NCBI RefSeq assembly: GCF_050948215.1 | Contig: NC_135163.1 | Span: 2,976,001-3,040,000 of the forward strand | Source of the DNA: Halictus rubicundus | Lineage: Eukaryota > Arthropoda > Insecta > Hymenoptera > Halictidae | Direction of reading: 5' to 3' | DNA: 64,000 bases | Shown: positions 44,847 to 57,805 of the stretch, in pieces | Numbering within the stretch: the first letter of the stretch is position 1 | Layout: the number at the start of each line of letters is the position of its first letter | The notes under the pieces: generated by a model | The model's input: only the letters and a program-made list of their open reading frames with translations | Told to the model about the DNA's origin: nothing | Database searches by the model: none | Translations under genes and position numbers: made by a program

Positions 44847-47286
44847 TGCTGACATGGCGAAGGATATGCAAAACCTCATTCAGTGGACGTGTAACTCCAT
44901 AAAGAAGAAAGATGTATATCTGCGTTCCGTTGATCATTGAAAAGCGTCATGAGCAGAATTGAAGCTTTCCAACGAATCGAGCTATTTGCAGCCGCAGCCG
45001 CAAATTTAATTCCGCGCGCGGTAAGGAGGCAAAGAGGCTGGGTATCCTTCCCATCGATCTCCCAATGGGCAGGCGAGCAGCGTGGAATATTCCCTTGACA
45101 AAATCGGGATTTCTTTTTGCTAGAGCAGGGAAGAGAGATCGCCGGGGAAGATCGTATATCGCGTTCGGAGTGGCAAAGGTGGTGGGTTTCCTCGTTGGCT
45201 CTCTCGCGCAACAAACCACAACGGCACAAGAGGCTCTCTTGCCATTTTCCAAGGTGGCTGCTTTATTATTGGCACGGAGCCTTAAATCTCGTAGGCGCTC
45301 GTAGGCCGTGCTCGTCGAAGCCTCCTCCTTGGCAGTCGAGTTGTTGCCGGCTATAATACATTATGCCTACCTAAGGCTGTTAGTGGCCACCTCGTGCTGG
45401 CGCGTTAAGTTATTAGAGAATCAATTACTCCTTGCTATTGTTTATGACGGCCCAAGGGTCTGACGTGGTCCCCCATACCCCCGAGTGTCCCTCCAACCCC
45501 CTTCCTCCCTTTAACTTCCCACGTCCCTCGTAACCCCCTTCTTCCTCCTCTCTTTGCCACTTCGCTCTCTAGTCTCTCTCCGTCTCTTTTTTTTTTCTTC
45601 GCTCTCCTCCCTCGTTCTCGTTTCATTCGCCCGTGCCTTCCTTTCTCCGCGGCCGTTCATCGTACTGTCGGCGCTCTTCCGACCGTCTAAACAGACCTCG
45701 TTTGCCCTGCCCTCTCCTCCTCCTCGCCCCTTCCAAGAGTTAACGTTGCTTGTTCCGCTAACGAACGCTCGTCGATCACGATTCGTTTCCGTGACGATCG
45801 TTGCCACGTTCCCCGTTCCAATACACTATTTCTACGCTGGACGCAAAATTTTTCCGTTCCCTATCCTACCTACACCGTTCTCGAAACGCATCGAGACAAT
45901 TATCGGTCAGACAACGCGAGCAAACAGATTGTAATCCAATACGACGACTACTACAATTTTTACAAACTGAAATTTTATGTTACACAGCAGCAATACATTT
46001 TTCTTGGGTGAATATCTTATACAATAATGGAAGCGAGACAACTACAAAAGAGGAGAGGACATTAACAGTTCATATAAAACAATGAAATAAGGAGTAAGAA
46101 ACCACATGGTAATATGAGGTGACCGACCCTGTATATTCAACAAAAATGAAGTCGAATTGCCTTCCAACTATGAGGGAGCTGAACCAAGAAAAATCTACGG
46201 GTCCTTGACGAATGTCCGATCAAAGCGATATGTGAGAGCATGCCGGCGATCCCTCGCGGATCTAATAAATATCGAGCGTTCCTTGGCCTCGAAAATTTAC
46301 AGTCCCCGCGTTCCGGCGCGGCGCTTTTCTCTTCCCTCTGGTCGGGCGTACGAGGGGAGAAAAGAGGAAAAGAAAATTCCCGGCGAGAAACACGGCACCC
46401 GGCATTTATCAAGGCTGGCGAGCGTCTCGTTAGAGAATATGCAACGAATTCGCAGCCGACGGATAATAACCGAGTGTACCGCGTCTCTAATTGCGCGGGC
46501 GAAGGGTAGAACGTGGAGCACGGTGGCAACGGCAACAGAAACGGCAACATATCGGCCCAGGAAGGCAACCTCCTCGCGGTTCCTCATCCGCGCCGGATAA
46601 GAGATAAGGATCGGGGTCGAACCTCGAGGAGAGCCACGGTTACGGGGATCGGCCGGTTTCGAGCGGCTCGGACGGACGGAAGAAATACGACGGGCCGGGA
46701 ATTAATACGCGCCGGCTGGAATATGAATGGCGTTACGCAATTATCGGTTAACCCACAAATTGATAAAGAGTTATGGCCGCTGACGGAGAGAACGCTGTCT
46801 ACCCCCGGTCTTTACCTCCTTCGATGGCGAAGCGTTTCGGGAGGGCTGGTCACGTCGATGCCACCTCGAGATAAATTTGTAAAGTCTATTTAATTAGCAA
46901 CTACGCCGCCCGTGTTGCCCGTATACTTTCAGCCGCGTTATCTTGTCCATTAAAATTTCTTTCGCAATCGCGGCCCATCACGGTCTCTTCGCAGTTAATC
47001 ATCTCTTTTTGGTTTTTTGTTTTTCTTCTTTTTTTGAGAGAGAGAGAGAGAGAGAGGAAAAAGAAATTCTACGTTTATATTCCGGCGAATGTTACGCACT
47101 GGGCGTTAACGCTAAGCGTGCCGGGCACAAAGTGTGACTGGTAAACCTGTAATCATTCGTTTTATCAATCTTAACTTTTATAGTTTACTTTACAAACGAC
47201 GTAACAATAATCGAATATTTAACACGTCGACTTGGTCACGTTGGACACATACGAGTGGCATTACTTTTTGACTGTATTACAAATTT
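44847..47286. other. GC-rich spacer or intron with pyrimidine tracts
   Basis: Overlapping ORFs at 45.1-45.9 and 46.1-46.9 kb reflect composition (CT-rich 45440-45740; CGG/GGC-rich 46240-46700). None resembles a protein family. An AG run lies at 47036-47056. Confidence 0.5.
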
Positions 47287-47430
47287 ATACAGGGTGTCCC
47301 AAAGAAGTGTATACACAGTTTGAAGCTTGATCCACTCGTTATTTCCAATTAATTACACCCTGAACAGAAAGAAAAATCGGAAAGTTATGACCCGTTAAAC
47401 AGTGTATACATTTTTGGGGGACACCCTGTG
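47287..47430. mobile_element. Small inverted-repeat element with ACAGGGTGTCCC ends
   Basis: Left end TACAGGGTGTCCCAAAG and right-end complement ACAGGGTGTCCCCCAAAAA, both followed by a TGTATACAC-type word. The 144-bp length makes it a MITE. Confidence 0.7.
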
Positions 47431-49050
47431 TTGTGATATATTCAAGGAAGATAAATTTTCTTTGGATTTCTAGAGTGCAAAAGTATTATAGTAGCACAAT
47501 CACTATAACAAATCTTAACATTCCAGTCTCGGGTTTGAATTCGGTTATTTTAATTGTGGATGATTTTTTTGGGTAGTCAACGTGTAAAAGTAACAGTCAC
47601 TAGGACAAATTGTAACAATTTCGATTTTATTAGTTAAATTGTCTTCATCCTATAGTTTTTGGTTAAGGCGTGAAAGAAACAATTTGAAAAAGATTTGTAC
47701 TCTGTGTGCGAAAGTGTGAAAGGGCAGAGGTATCCGGACCGACTCGAAAAAGAAGACGCCTAATCGTTGGACTAGAAGGGATTTACGAGGAACTGGTAGC
47801 AGTACTATCTGCGAAATGTATAATTAAAGGTGGGCCGACAGGGTGCTTCAAAAAATGCTGAAACTCGAGCTCCTATTGGGCGCGGTCGCTTCTGGGACGA
47901 GTGATCTCGTCGCCCCAGGGTCGACCAAACCATTCCGTGATCGATCGCGCTGATCGATTGTTCTACCTGCCTGCTCCCAGCGATCAAGGAAACGCGCGCG
48001 GCAAGCTGCCGTGTACCGTTCAATTACAATGGAAATACTAGAAATCAATCCGTACAGACGTTGAAACGATAAAAGATACTGTTACAATGGATGGAAAGCT
48101 TTAAGGAGAACTCTTAATCAGAAAACCTTTATTATTCACCTGGCTCCGACAGTTACAATTCTCTATTACCCTTTTTGTCGAGGGATATTGATCGATTGGT
48201 GCTATACGTGGGCACCCAACTTATCGACCCGTGGTCAATCAATAGTATTGGTGGCGTATCGAACGACTAGTTTTGCCTTCGCAATCCTCTCCCACCATGA
48301 GGTGGACGCATCCTTCTTGTTATGCCCAACACAGTTAAAGCACAGTGCAATAATAATACATACTGTGTTATTATTCCATAGAGACAACATGAACACTTTA
48401 AACGCCCAACTAGAAACTCCAAAAATTCCATGAAATCAAAGTAAGTTATTTAATGAAATAAATTGCAAAAAATTAAATGTATGATACCGAGTAATCCTCC
48501 AACTTTCTTGCATGTAACAGATCCTAATCAAGATTAGTACAATGAATATATCAACGTAAAAATTACGCCAGAAACGTGCTTCAAGTTTTTGGCTTTATTT
48601 CGCAGAGGATCAAGACAAAATATAGCTCAATTTGTAGCTGGAGCTACTCTTGATTTCATCCAGAACCCTCATCCAATGGCATAAAAATGCTTCTAACGCT
48701 TACATTACCAAATATCTGCATAATCTCGGCAGCTCCTGACCAGCGCGCACTAGATTGAACCTTCCTCTTTCGAATGAGCCCTTTACCGGCGAGAAAATAT
48801 TCTTATATAAGGACAAAAACTTGAGGCACGTAAAACCATTTTTTGACGGTAATGTAGTCACTCTACCTTATCGCGAATGTACCAAGACCGGGCCCTTAAA
48901 CACTCTGACTCAAGGTATTTAGCGAAAATACCTTGAAAATCGAGGATAGGTATCTATCGATAATACGCGCGAGCACGAGAAGAAGAAGAAGCTGAAAAAC
49001 ATAACGAACAAGCTGATAGAAGACGGCCCTGACGGCGTGTCCGAGTGAAA
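47431..49050. other. Spacer without recognised genes
   Basis: Short ORFs only, in mixed AT-rich sequence. No structured repeat seen. Confidence 0.45.
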
Positions 49051-49051
49051 G

Positions 49052-49052
<1 letters not shown>

Positions 49053-49113
<61 letters not shown>
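49053..49113. repeat. (AG)n microsatellite
   Basis: About 30 uninterrupted AG units. It creates an artificial Ser/Leu frame on the minus strand. Confidence 0.97.
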
Positions 49114-49117
<4 letters not shown>

Positions 49118-50299
49118 AGATGGAGAGAGGAGGAGAGAACGAGCGAGTCGTGCAAGGGGGCAGGAGCGGGCCCTCATGGGCGAAACTGGTGTGGGGCTAG
49201 GTGTTAAAACACGGTAATTAACAACGAAGAACGCCGCGGAGGAATGGACGAGGACGAGAGAGACCACCTCCGGCCGCTCACGGTGGCTACCAAGATTTAC
49301 TGCCAAATGGCGGCGTATTTATGAACTACGCCTCGCGCAACCACACCGCAGAGACACGTACAGACGGGACGCGGGGCTGTGTAATCACACGCACGCACGA
49401 AGACAGAGCCGGGGGCCCGGCCATAAGGGCCGGCGAGTGGAGTGCTAACCGGCCATCGATCATGTTTCGTGGATAGTTAGGAGCCATGAAACATTCATGC
49501 ACGATCGACCACCCATCGCAGCCTTCGTCTTTTCGCTCGGATGGGCAAACCAGGCCCGTTTTCACCCATCCTGTGTTCTGCGCGTCCGCCAGACGTTTTC
49601 CCGAATCGACCGTACCCGATATCGACGGCCATCGAACGTTCTAACCTCTACACCGATTTTACGGGTCTCCGAGTTTCAACGATTTTTACCGGTCACGGGG
49701 ACTTTCTACCGCAAAAATGGATCGTCTTTACCGTGGAACTCGTTTACTGAAAACCAACAATTTTTATTGTGCGGGTCAAAGTGGACCCAACCTTCGCCAA
49801 GCCTTAAAAACAGGCCAGCTAAAAAATGTTGAATTTTAAACTACTCATAGTGAATTATAAGTGGAACACTTTCATGCATCTGAACTTGGATGCCGACACA
49901 TGCTCTGAGAAGTCAGGTATAACACTATAGATTCCTGGTAGGTCATCGGACACTTGGCTACTGATCGAGCACTGTAGCTCAATCGTTCTCAACCTTTCTC
50001 TTATTCTATTTCCTTAAAGTGCAAGGGTGTGGACAACTCTATCCTGTCGCGGATTACTGTCGCAATAATACCCGCACCTTCGATACAGAAATTGCTGTTA
50101 CATACTCTTTTTATTGCCCACAGGACAGCTGAAGGGGAGCCTGCTGAGGAGGAACCGGGAGCCACCGGTGGGAAAAACAGGAAACAAAAAGAGGTATTCA
50201 GAGGGCTAATTAACTAAATATCAACGCAGAAAATAAAATTAGTTGTGTTAAATAACCCCAGGGAGAAGGAGAGAAATCTACTCATCTTGCTTTCTTTGT

Positions 50300-50780
50300 A
50301 ACTTGGGGAAGCATAGTATCGTGGGCAAGGGCATTTGAGGAAGAGGCTGCTGAGGAGGAAGCCACTAGCAGATAAATCGGAAAAATAGGAATTTTGAAGA
50401 ATACGTAGCAGAGAGTAAATGGCCAAGTCAAGTTAGGTGACCTTGCGTTTTCTGCGAAGAGTAACTTGGAGAAGCACAGTATCCTGGCTCTTAGTTTCAA
50501 CTAGTGCAAGGGCAGTGCCCCAGAGGACATTTGAAAAAGAGCCTGCTGAAGAGGAATCGGCAGCCGCTAGCAAATAAAATCAGAAAAATAGGAATTTTGA
50601 AGAATACGTAGCAGAGAGTAAATGGCCAAGTCAAGTTAGGTGACCTTGCGTTTTCTGCGAAGAGTAAATTGGGGAGGCATGGTTTCGTGGCGCTCAGTTA
50701 GGACTAGGGCAGTGCCCCACAGGGCATTTGAGGAAGAGCCTGCCGAGGAGGAACCGGAAGCCAGCAGCGGCGGGGACATG
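50300..50780. repeat. Tandem duplication with 163-203-bp spacing
   Basis: AACTTGGGGAAGCATAGTAT-like starts occur at 50300, 50463 and 50666, and GGCCAAGTCAAGTTAGGTGA occurs at 50420 and 50621. GCCTGCTGAGGAGGAA-type words occur at 50138, 50351, 50542 and 50738, so an older copy extends upstream. The GAGGAGGAACCGG part gives a Glu/Pro-rich frame, but stops differ between copies. Confidence 0.8.
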
Positions 50781-53065
50781 CTGACGCAACCGCGGCGAAG
50801 AAAGGACATCCGGGTCTCGAAAAGCGATCGGGCGCGACGGTTGAACGCGACGCGGTCGGTTCCGGTGTGGTCGGTTGTGCATCGACATGGAGAGCGGTGT
50901 CGTCGTGTGGTGCGCGAGAAAAAGGGCGTGACGTATGGTACCCCGGGGTCCTCTGATACGAAAGAGGCTCTCCCCCAAACAGCACCACCACCGCTGCCGC
51001 TTATATTATTACCGGCATACATATTTATGCGTGGAACACGCAAGACACCGGTGAAGGTGCAGAGAAAGAAGAAGAGGCGACAGAGCAAGAGAAAGAGAGA
51101 TGGTGGGTGGCAAGGGACGTGGAGGGGAAGAAGAGGGGGACTCCGAGACTCGAGGAAACGAAGAGGGAACAGGGTGAGGAATGCGCGAGAGAGGACTCAC
51201 GTTGGCTCGGTTGAGTTAGTTATTACTGAATCAATTACCCGCTCGTATTTATAGAGTGTACCGTGTTTCTTTTCTGTTTCTCTCGACGCTCGCCACTCGA
51301 GCCCTCTCCCCTCCCCCTCGTTTCTCTCTTCCTCGCACAACCTCTTTCTTTCCCTCTTCCTTCTCTTTCCCATCTCTCGCTGTACCTCGACCTCCTCCTT
51401 CTTCTTCTTCTTCTTCCCCTGACGTTGTCTTCCCGCGGAGAGTCTTCGACCGGATCGAGAAGAATCTCCTCCGCGAGCACCGCCGAGATTGCGTCGAGAT
51501 ACGACCGGAAATTCACGGCACCACCTTGGAATATACGGCACCCACTGGCGACGCCAGTCTCACTTTTTACCCTAGCTAGAGTGACGGAGCTCGGATAATA
51601 TGCCGGGGGACGGCGCACAATGGGCACCGTTTCTATTAAAATAGATGGAATTAATAAACAAATTTTGCTCAGTCCGTCAAACAATCGCGAGCTTACACAT
51701 ACTTGGAACCTGAAGAATAGCAATAGCCTTCAAGTGTCCGGGCTACCTAAAATAGCCTGGGCTTTAACAACCACTTTTGGGTATACTACTTTGGCCCCAG
51801 TTCCGCAATCCGATCACGACCAGTATGTGGGTCACGTGAGTTTGAACTTGTCCTGCTCTAAAATCGAGCCTCTCTCCGGCGTATGTCATTTTCACCAGTG
51901 ACTTCCCATCGCAAACTGGCGCGTTAGCACGTGACCAAGATTTATCGCCACCTCCGTCGTTTTATTCGATGGTTATCGACGGTCAAACGAGCAGCAAGAC
52001 CGAATTCGTGGGAGACCGCTGACAGATAGCGCAGCAAGCGGTCGCGCCGCGCCGGGGATCGGCGTTGTTCGTGCCCCGATGGTGTATTGGTCCCATAACC
52101 GGCAATAACAACGAGGCCAAACGTTGGCAAAACAATTACCACGCTACTTTCTCTTTCTCCCTCTCTCCGTGGTCTCTCCGTGGTCTCTGTTGTGGTCCCT
52201 CTCCGCCGGCTAACTCGCGTGTACTCGCGAGCGCGAGCGCGCGGGTCTGCATCTTCTTCGAGTAAGTAGGTAGCCGGGCTATTTACGACTATTGCCTCTC
52301 TTGCCAGGCTCGTTTCATTACCGATGCATTGCCGGATGCCAACGGCACCGGTCCCCAAAGTCACGCGACCATAATGCTCCGCGACTCGTAAATACGTGGA
52401 GAGGAAACGAGCCGCGTGGACGCCATTGTGATCCTCGACGGGTTCGCCACGAAACAATCCCCACACGCCCGCGACTAGGAAATTGGATTTCAGATTACGG
52501 ACTGGCCTTCCGTGTAGCCCGGGTTAATTACCGAGCCGGATGGATTCGGTCCCAGCGAACAGATCGACGATCGTGGCCGTTGCTTCGGGATCGATGATTT
52601 CCTAACGGTAGACGGTTCACCGTTCGACCAACGATCCATGAATCATCCGTTCCTAAGGGATTTGTTGTTCCGGCACAGGGACACGCGTAACGATCCAGGC
52701 AGAAATACTGGGCTGAGATTACCATTTTCAATTTAGCGCCGGGTTCGCTCGTCGACCGGCCGGCCAGCCAGCTCGGGGATATTGACTAGAAACCGGCCCG
52801 AGACGGAGATTAAACCCGTGGCTGTTACTTCTGCCTTTTAAATCAGTAAAAGGTGAACTGTGAACCGTGCCCGTACGATATCGCGTCTCGGGATGTAGAT
52901 GGAGACGGTCGGTTTATGGTTGTCGCGGGGGACCTTTTTCTCCGCTTTGCGCTCACCGTTGTGGACCACCGTTTACATGATAATCGTATGTGATATTAAT
53001 AATATTCATACTACCGCTGAGGAAAAAGTTCGGGCTCTATGAAACGAATCATCTTCCAAGTATTA
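50781..53065. other. GC-rich spacer or intron
   Basis: Overlapping ORFs in purine- or pyrimidine-biased sequence (51050-51430 GA/CT-rich) have no recognised family. No splice-supported exon was identified. Confidence 0.45.
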
Positions 53066-53329
53066 TACAAGGTGTCCCAAAAATCTACTTCCTTGAAAGG
53101 GCTCATCCCCGAGACCATTTTCAATAACTCTTTCCTTTGCGAAAATGTTCTCCACGGCTTTGTTAAAGAGTTATTAACGAAAAACACCGGCCAATCAGAG
53201 CGCTGCATTGGCTCAGCCGAAGTACGTCTGCTGTAGTCGCGCTCTGATTGGTCCGTGGTTTTCGTTCATTACTCCTTAACAAGAGTTACTTGAAATGATC
53301 TCAGTGCAACATCTTTGGGACACCCTGTA
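53066..53329. mobile_element. Fold-back element family, full-length copy
   Basis: Starts TACAAGGTGTCCCAAAAAT and ends GGGACACCCTGTA. The left half holds CTTTGCGAAAATGTTCTCC and GTTATTAACGAAAAACAC. The right half holds GCTCTGATTGGTCCGTGGTT and ACTCCTTAACAAGAG. The halves are partly complementary, so the whole can fold back. Confidence 0.75.
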
Positions 53330-53934
53330 TGTGTAGAGTATGCGGAGTATATAATATATACATAAATATATGTATCTAATTTACAAATATATAAATATTG
53401 TGTTTCACCTTGTTTTGTGTTCCGCTTTTGTTGAATTTTGTATTCCGTCATCTCGTATCTGATTACCCTGGAAGGTGGTGAACCAAATTGCTTTTCACGA
53501 TACGTCTGCGGGCATCTTGTCAAACATAGATTGGTTGCTCTTGCAGCATTTCCAGGTAATAAACTCATAAACAACGTCACACGGGACAGACATTTATGCG
53601 AACACCGTTATTTACAGGTCTTGAATCAATCTTTGAAATATGTACTGTACGCCGTTTGCATGTTCCAGCACAACTCATATAATACAGTCACGCTTTGCTT
53701 ATCCGAGCTCTAATATACGGAGGGCTCGGAAGCCAACCAGTGAAACCCCCCGGAGCATGAAAAATGAGATAATTAACGCTTTTAAATAATTTGCACTCGT
53801 AAAAATTATCAGTGAATATTAAGGTTTAGAAGAATATCTTCATTAACAGAAAACATACAAAACTTAAGTGTAAACGCAACATAAAACTGGACCTCTATGG
53901 TTCAAATAAATTGATGTAAGAAAATTGAAGTTAT

Positions 53935-54260
53935 ACGGGGTGTCCCATTCAACTCTACCACCCCTAATAACTTTGTTACAATAAAAGAATTGACAAAAAC
54001 AAAATTTTACTAACCTTACTAACTGTTATTGACAGAGACTGTCAATAACAGAGACTGTCAATAACAGAGACTGTCAATAACAGATACTGTCAATAACAGA
54101 GACTGTCAATAACAGAGACTGTCAATAACAGATACAACAAAATGTTTGGGGAGAAAGTTATTGTATTTGGAGGGGAGCGTGAGTCAGTGTGGTTGAAGGT
54201 CATTTCGAGGTCATATTTTCCGAGATCTTACGAACAGTAATGTTTTCGAAACGAAATGAC
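53935..54260 (+). repeat. Transposon-derived segment containing a 16-bp tandem array
   Basis: TACGGGGTGTCCCATTCAAC at 53934 is an end of the GGGTGTCCC type. GAAGGTCATTTCGAGGTCAT at 54196 is shared with 43.3 kb. The right end could not be placed. Confidence 0.45.
54035..54130 (+). repeat. Tandem repeat, six copies of a 16-bp unit
   Basis: GAGACTGTCAATAACA is repeated six times head to tail, with one variant (GATACTGTCAATAACA). Confidence 0.95.
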
Positions 54261-54744
54261 CTACCATGTGTACTGTGAATCGATAGAGTATCAAATTCTG
54301 CGCAAAAATACATGGAATTTCTTTTTGACGAGATATTGTCGAAATAATTTTCAATACACAGGGTGACCAGAAAAATCAGGAAGTCAGTAGGTGCTCGAAC
54401 CGATGTCCCTCAACTTGAATATGGTAAGTACACATGGAGAATGATTTCTACTCATCGTAAATGTACTACATGATTGTGATTGAAAAGAGCCACTTATTAG
54501 AATATCATGCTACCGAACATAATAAGACCTATGAACAAGGTAATCCTATTTTATAACGATCCACTAACACTATTAGCACTGTCCGAGTCGATTGTGTTCG
54601 AAACCTTATTTTTCCTTTTTTTTTTCATGAAACTCGGTATGCGAAAAAAGTAGAAAAACGAGCCTGTTCCGAGGAGAAATTCGGTTAAGAGTCCCCGAGG
54701 ACCTCGGGATTGTGGAACAATCATCAGGTTGCAACGATGTTGGC

Positions 54745-54910
54745 ATGGTCGCTGTTGATGGGGACGACTCCCGTTTCATGGGACCTGCCATGGGGCTCCC
54801 ATGTCGTGGGACACGACAGCGACCACCCCCAAGTTGTGGAACCTAATAGCTGCGACCCCCGAGTCGTTGGACCCGATATCGATGACCCCGGGAGTCGTGG
54901 AACCCCTGAT
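54745..54910 (+). repeat. Degenerate minisatellite, about 29-30-bp unit
   Basis: Successive units carry a CC-CGAGTCGTGGAACC-like core and a GAT/GAC-rich tail (GTCGTGGGACACGACAGCGA, AGTTGTGGAACCTAATAGC, GAGTCGTTGGACCCGATATC, GAGTCGTGGAACCCC). About five copies. Confidence 0.65.
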
Positions 54911-55331
54911 TGTATAATCGAAAGTGTTTGATACTATTTCAATCATTCGAGGCACAAGAGGCCAACTTGGCTCTCATTCTCTGGGGACGATTAAAGCCAA
55001 TTGTTATCTTAATCATCATGTCGATTATTAAGGGATATCTAGGTCCCAATTTGTTTTTAAAATTTGTTGTATCCTCCTATTAACAAATGGGAAAATTGTT
55101 ATAGGTATCTACTTTCTTGGATGTGGCAAACGTAGGAGAGACGTCACATTTGTTATATCTTCTGAAAGAGGAGGGGAAATCGCTTCGATTACGTTTCATT
55201 TTCATGTTACCTGGGAGTCTATAAAATAGTGTCTATGCATGGAAAAGTAAAGGTGAAGAAAGATGAAAGTTTTCAAAAGTGGTATCATTGCCAGAGAGTA
55301 AAAAGTTTAGAAAAATATTTTGGTGAAAATA

Positions 55332-55514
55332 TACAGTGTTTACTCTATATATGTCACAAATGACTAGCCGGTAAATGTCCCAGAACTATCCCCACTGTCG
55401 CCGGTTATACCTTGTGAACGGCAATGATCCGAAGCTTCTAACAAAGAATTGTATCACCTGGCCGATATATGTCCCTGTCTAAGTCCGTGATTTGGACAAA
55501 TATCAAACACTGTA
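55332..55514. mobile_element. TA-flanked MITE family, copy
   Basis: Starts TACAGTGTTTACTCTATAT and ends CAAACACTGTA. The interior has CCCAGAACTATCCCCACTG and GGCCGATATATGTCCCTG. Confidence 0.78.
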
Positions 55515-56272
55515 GTATTATGGAAAGGGAAGTGGGAAGAAAAATAGAAAATTGTAAAAGTATCAGGTGTACATCGTTGTCGTACAGTAAAAAGTTCGTC
55601 TCTAGTGTCTAATATATTAGGCTTAACAATAACAGAGTACGAGTCCGTGCGAGTAGCGAAAGAGATGGAACAGTGAATGCGGAGCGTACGAAAGGAGCAA
55701 TTTGTTTGGACACGATAATGAGGGCATCGTTAAGACGAATAATGATCCGCGTGTGCCTGCCTGTCCTCCCTTCCTCGTGACCCGTGCCTTCGTGCTACTC
55801 GCCCTTTTATCCTTTAATACGCCACGGAAGGCGCATCATTGGGATTCAAAACCGATAATGCGCCAGCGCCACGTGCCGCTAATGTGATAATGCTCGCGTG
55901 CTGCGAATCAGTTTCGATTTTCGTTGATCCGGGACAGGTTTTCGTTTCACTTCAAATCTATTGTCACGGTGTATCCGACATTCATAACAGAAATTTTATA
56001 CAGCAATCTCGGTCATTATCGAAATAGCCATAAAAATATTGCGCTTCTTCTTGGCATTTCTCGAAGCTGCAGGTTTTTGACTTGAAATACTGTAATTAGA
56101 TTGTAGAATGTGGTCGCTAATGATTAGATGTTGATCGCGACCCTTATCAATAAACAATATATGTATAAAAATAATATTTTTCACTTTAAAGAAATTGGAA
56201 TAAAAAAATGTGATTCGGTGATTGATAGGTAAGAAGAAAAATTTCTGAGCTTTCGTAAGGAACACAAATTAA

Positions 56273-56469
56273 ATGATAATGAAATGTCTAATATCTTTAA
56301 TTTAGGATTATCGAAATTGTAAAAATGCATCCACGAGGAATTATTTACCAAATTCATTTCTTCCGGTATATACTATTTAAAAAATGGCTAAAAATTTGGA
56401 TAGACACGGTCTTGTTATTTTCATAAAACAATGTAAAATATTCACTTTCAGTGTTCAGAAAATCTAGTG
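56273..56469. mobile_element. Diverged sister of the TTAA MITE found in the mariner
   Basis: It aligns over its length with 33878-34094: TCTAATATCTTTAATTTAGG, GAGGAATTATTTACCAAATT, GGTATATACTATTTAA, TTGGATAGACAC and the terminal AATCTAGTGTTAA. TTAA is at 56470-56473, and probably at 56269-56272. Confidence 0.7.
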
Positions 56470-56473
56470 TTAA

Positions 56474-57352
56474 AAAAGTTATTCCGATTTAAGGGTCGTT
56501 CGAATACCTTCGAGGACCACTGTAGGCGATTGATCTCGGTTTTCCAAATCTAAAGAATCTTTTTCTTCTTTTGCACAAAATTCGGCAGTCTATGATAACC
56601 GATAACGCCGTCGATGGGTCGGTGCGTTGAAGTAGCTCGATTATGGCGGCCGTATATTCCCGAAGCGCATAACGCTGTCAAATTAAAGCGCAGTCATTTA
56701 ACCGAACGCCACGACCCAGATCTTCCCTCGGACCTGTTGTGTACCTGTTCACACCGCGACCCTCGTACGTCGTACGTGAGGACATACGACGTCGTTAATG
56801 CGTGCACGGAAGTTTTCCTCGTAACTGATACTTGTCTCCGTTCTCCAGTTACCACGGAGGAATGGTACCGCGCAGGGTACCATGACCACCTCAGCCGTCG
56901 CATTCGTTGCGCTCGAACGTGCAATTTCGAGACACGGTTTTGCCCCCTCTCCCCTTTCGCTGCCACGTTCTCCGGCTGGCCCCGATAGTCTAGAGCCGGC
57001 TAGACAACACGCTTGCCGGCAGCAGGCTCTTTCCTACAACCTTGCCGATCCGTCCTGTGAGAATCGCGCGACCGTTTCCAACGAACCATTCAATACCGTC
57101 GACGCCACCGTCCTGCTCGGCTACGAGTCCCGTGGGAGGTCACTTCGAAACCGGAACACAACCCGAAAGCGTTAACTCGCCCGGTTACACGTGACAGGTT
57201 GCTACAACTTCTGAAACGTGCCCCGTTAAAAAAATGACCAACCTCTAAAAGTACATACTGGGCCATTTCAGAAGTTTTGATAGCCTTGATAAGCTAAACC
57301 TGCTGTAAAAAATTAATTCAAAGTGTACTCTCTCCAATGGTATTACACATAT
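56474..57352. other. Mixed-composition spacer
   Basis: The GC-richer stretch 56590-57180 has overlapping ORFs on both strands without family resemblance. No gene supported. Confidence 0.45.
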
Positions 57353-57692
57353 ACAACGGGGGGTGTCCCAAAAATAATTTCCTTGGAAGGGGTGATTCCT
57401 GAGATCATTTTAAGTAACTTTTTCCTTTGCGAAAATGTTCTCCGCCGGCTTTTTAAAGGAGTTATTAACGAAAAACACGGACCAATCACAGCGCCGCTAC
57501 AGCAGACGGATTCCGGCTCGGCCAATGCCAAAGCTACTTGTCAGCCGTTTTGCCGCGCGTAGATTGGTCAACGTTTTCTGTTAATAACTCTTTAACAAGC
57601 CGGCGGAGAACATTTTCGCAAAGGACAAAGTTATTGAAAATGGCCTCAGGGATCAGCCCTTTCGAGGAAGTACGTTTTTGGAACACCCTGTA
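57353..57692. mobile_element. Fold-back element family, best copy with arms of about 150 bp
   Basis: The left arm (GGGTGTCCCAAAAATAATTT, TTTGCGAAAATGTTCTCCGC, GAGTTATTAACGAAAAACA) is matched by the complement of the right arm (CAAAAACGTACTTCC, TTTGCGAAAATGTTCTCCGC, GAGTTATTAACAGAAAACG) over about 150 bases. A short non-repeated centre lies at about 57500-57545. The two arms give false ORFs on both strands. Confidence 0.85.
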
Positions 57693-57805
57693 TACTATTT
57701 GTTCAATGCAATTGCAATGTTACAGGAATAACACCATTTGTTAGAAATGTATCACTGCAATGATGACAAACGCTGCTAATGTTGCGTACTTTTGCAACGA
57801 CCCAA

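Noticed and set aside
45100..46900. Long overlapping ORFs on both strands in GC-rich DNA
   Set aside because: The text is low-complexity (Ser/Phe/Arg runs), frames overlap on both strands, and no splice-supported exon or family motif is present.
48896..49306. 136-codon minus-strand ORF with poly Ser-Leu
   Set aside because: Created by the (AG)n microsatellite.
54035..54130. Regular 16-bp repeats as a CRISPR array
   Set aside because: Units are directly adjacent with no spacers, in a eukaryotic genome. This is a simple tandem repeat.
53011..57744. Several short ORFs near 53.1 and 57.4 kb with similar peptides
   Set aside because: All fall in the arms of fold-back elements and appear on both strands because the arms are complementary.
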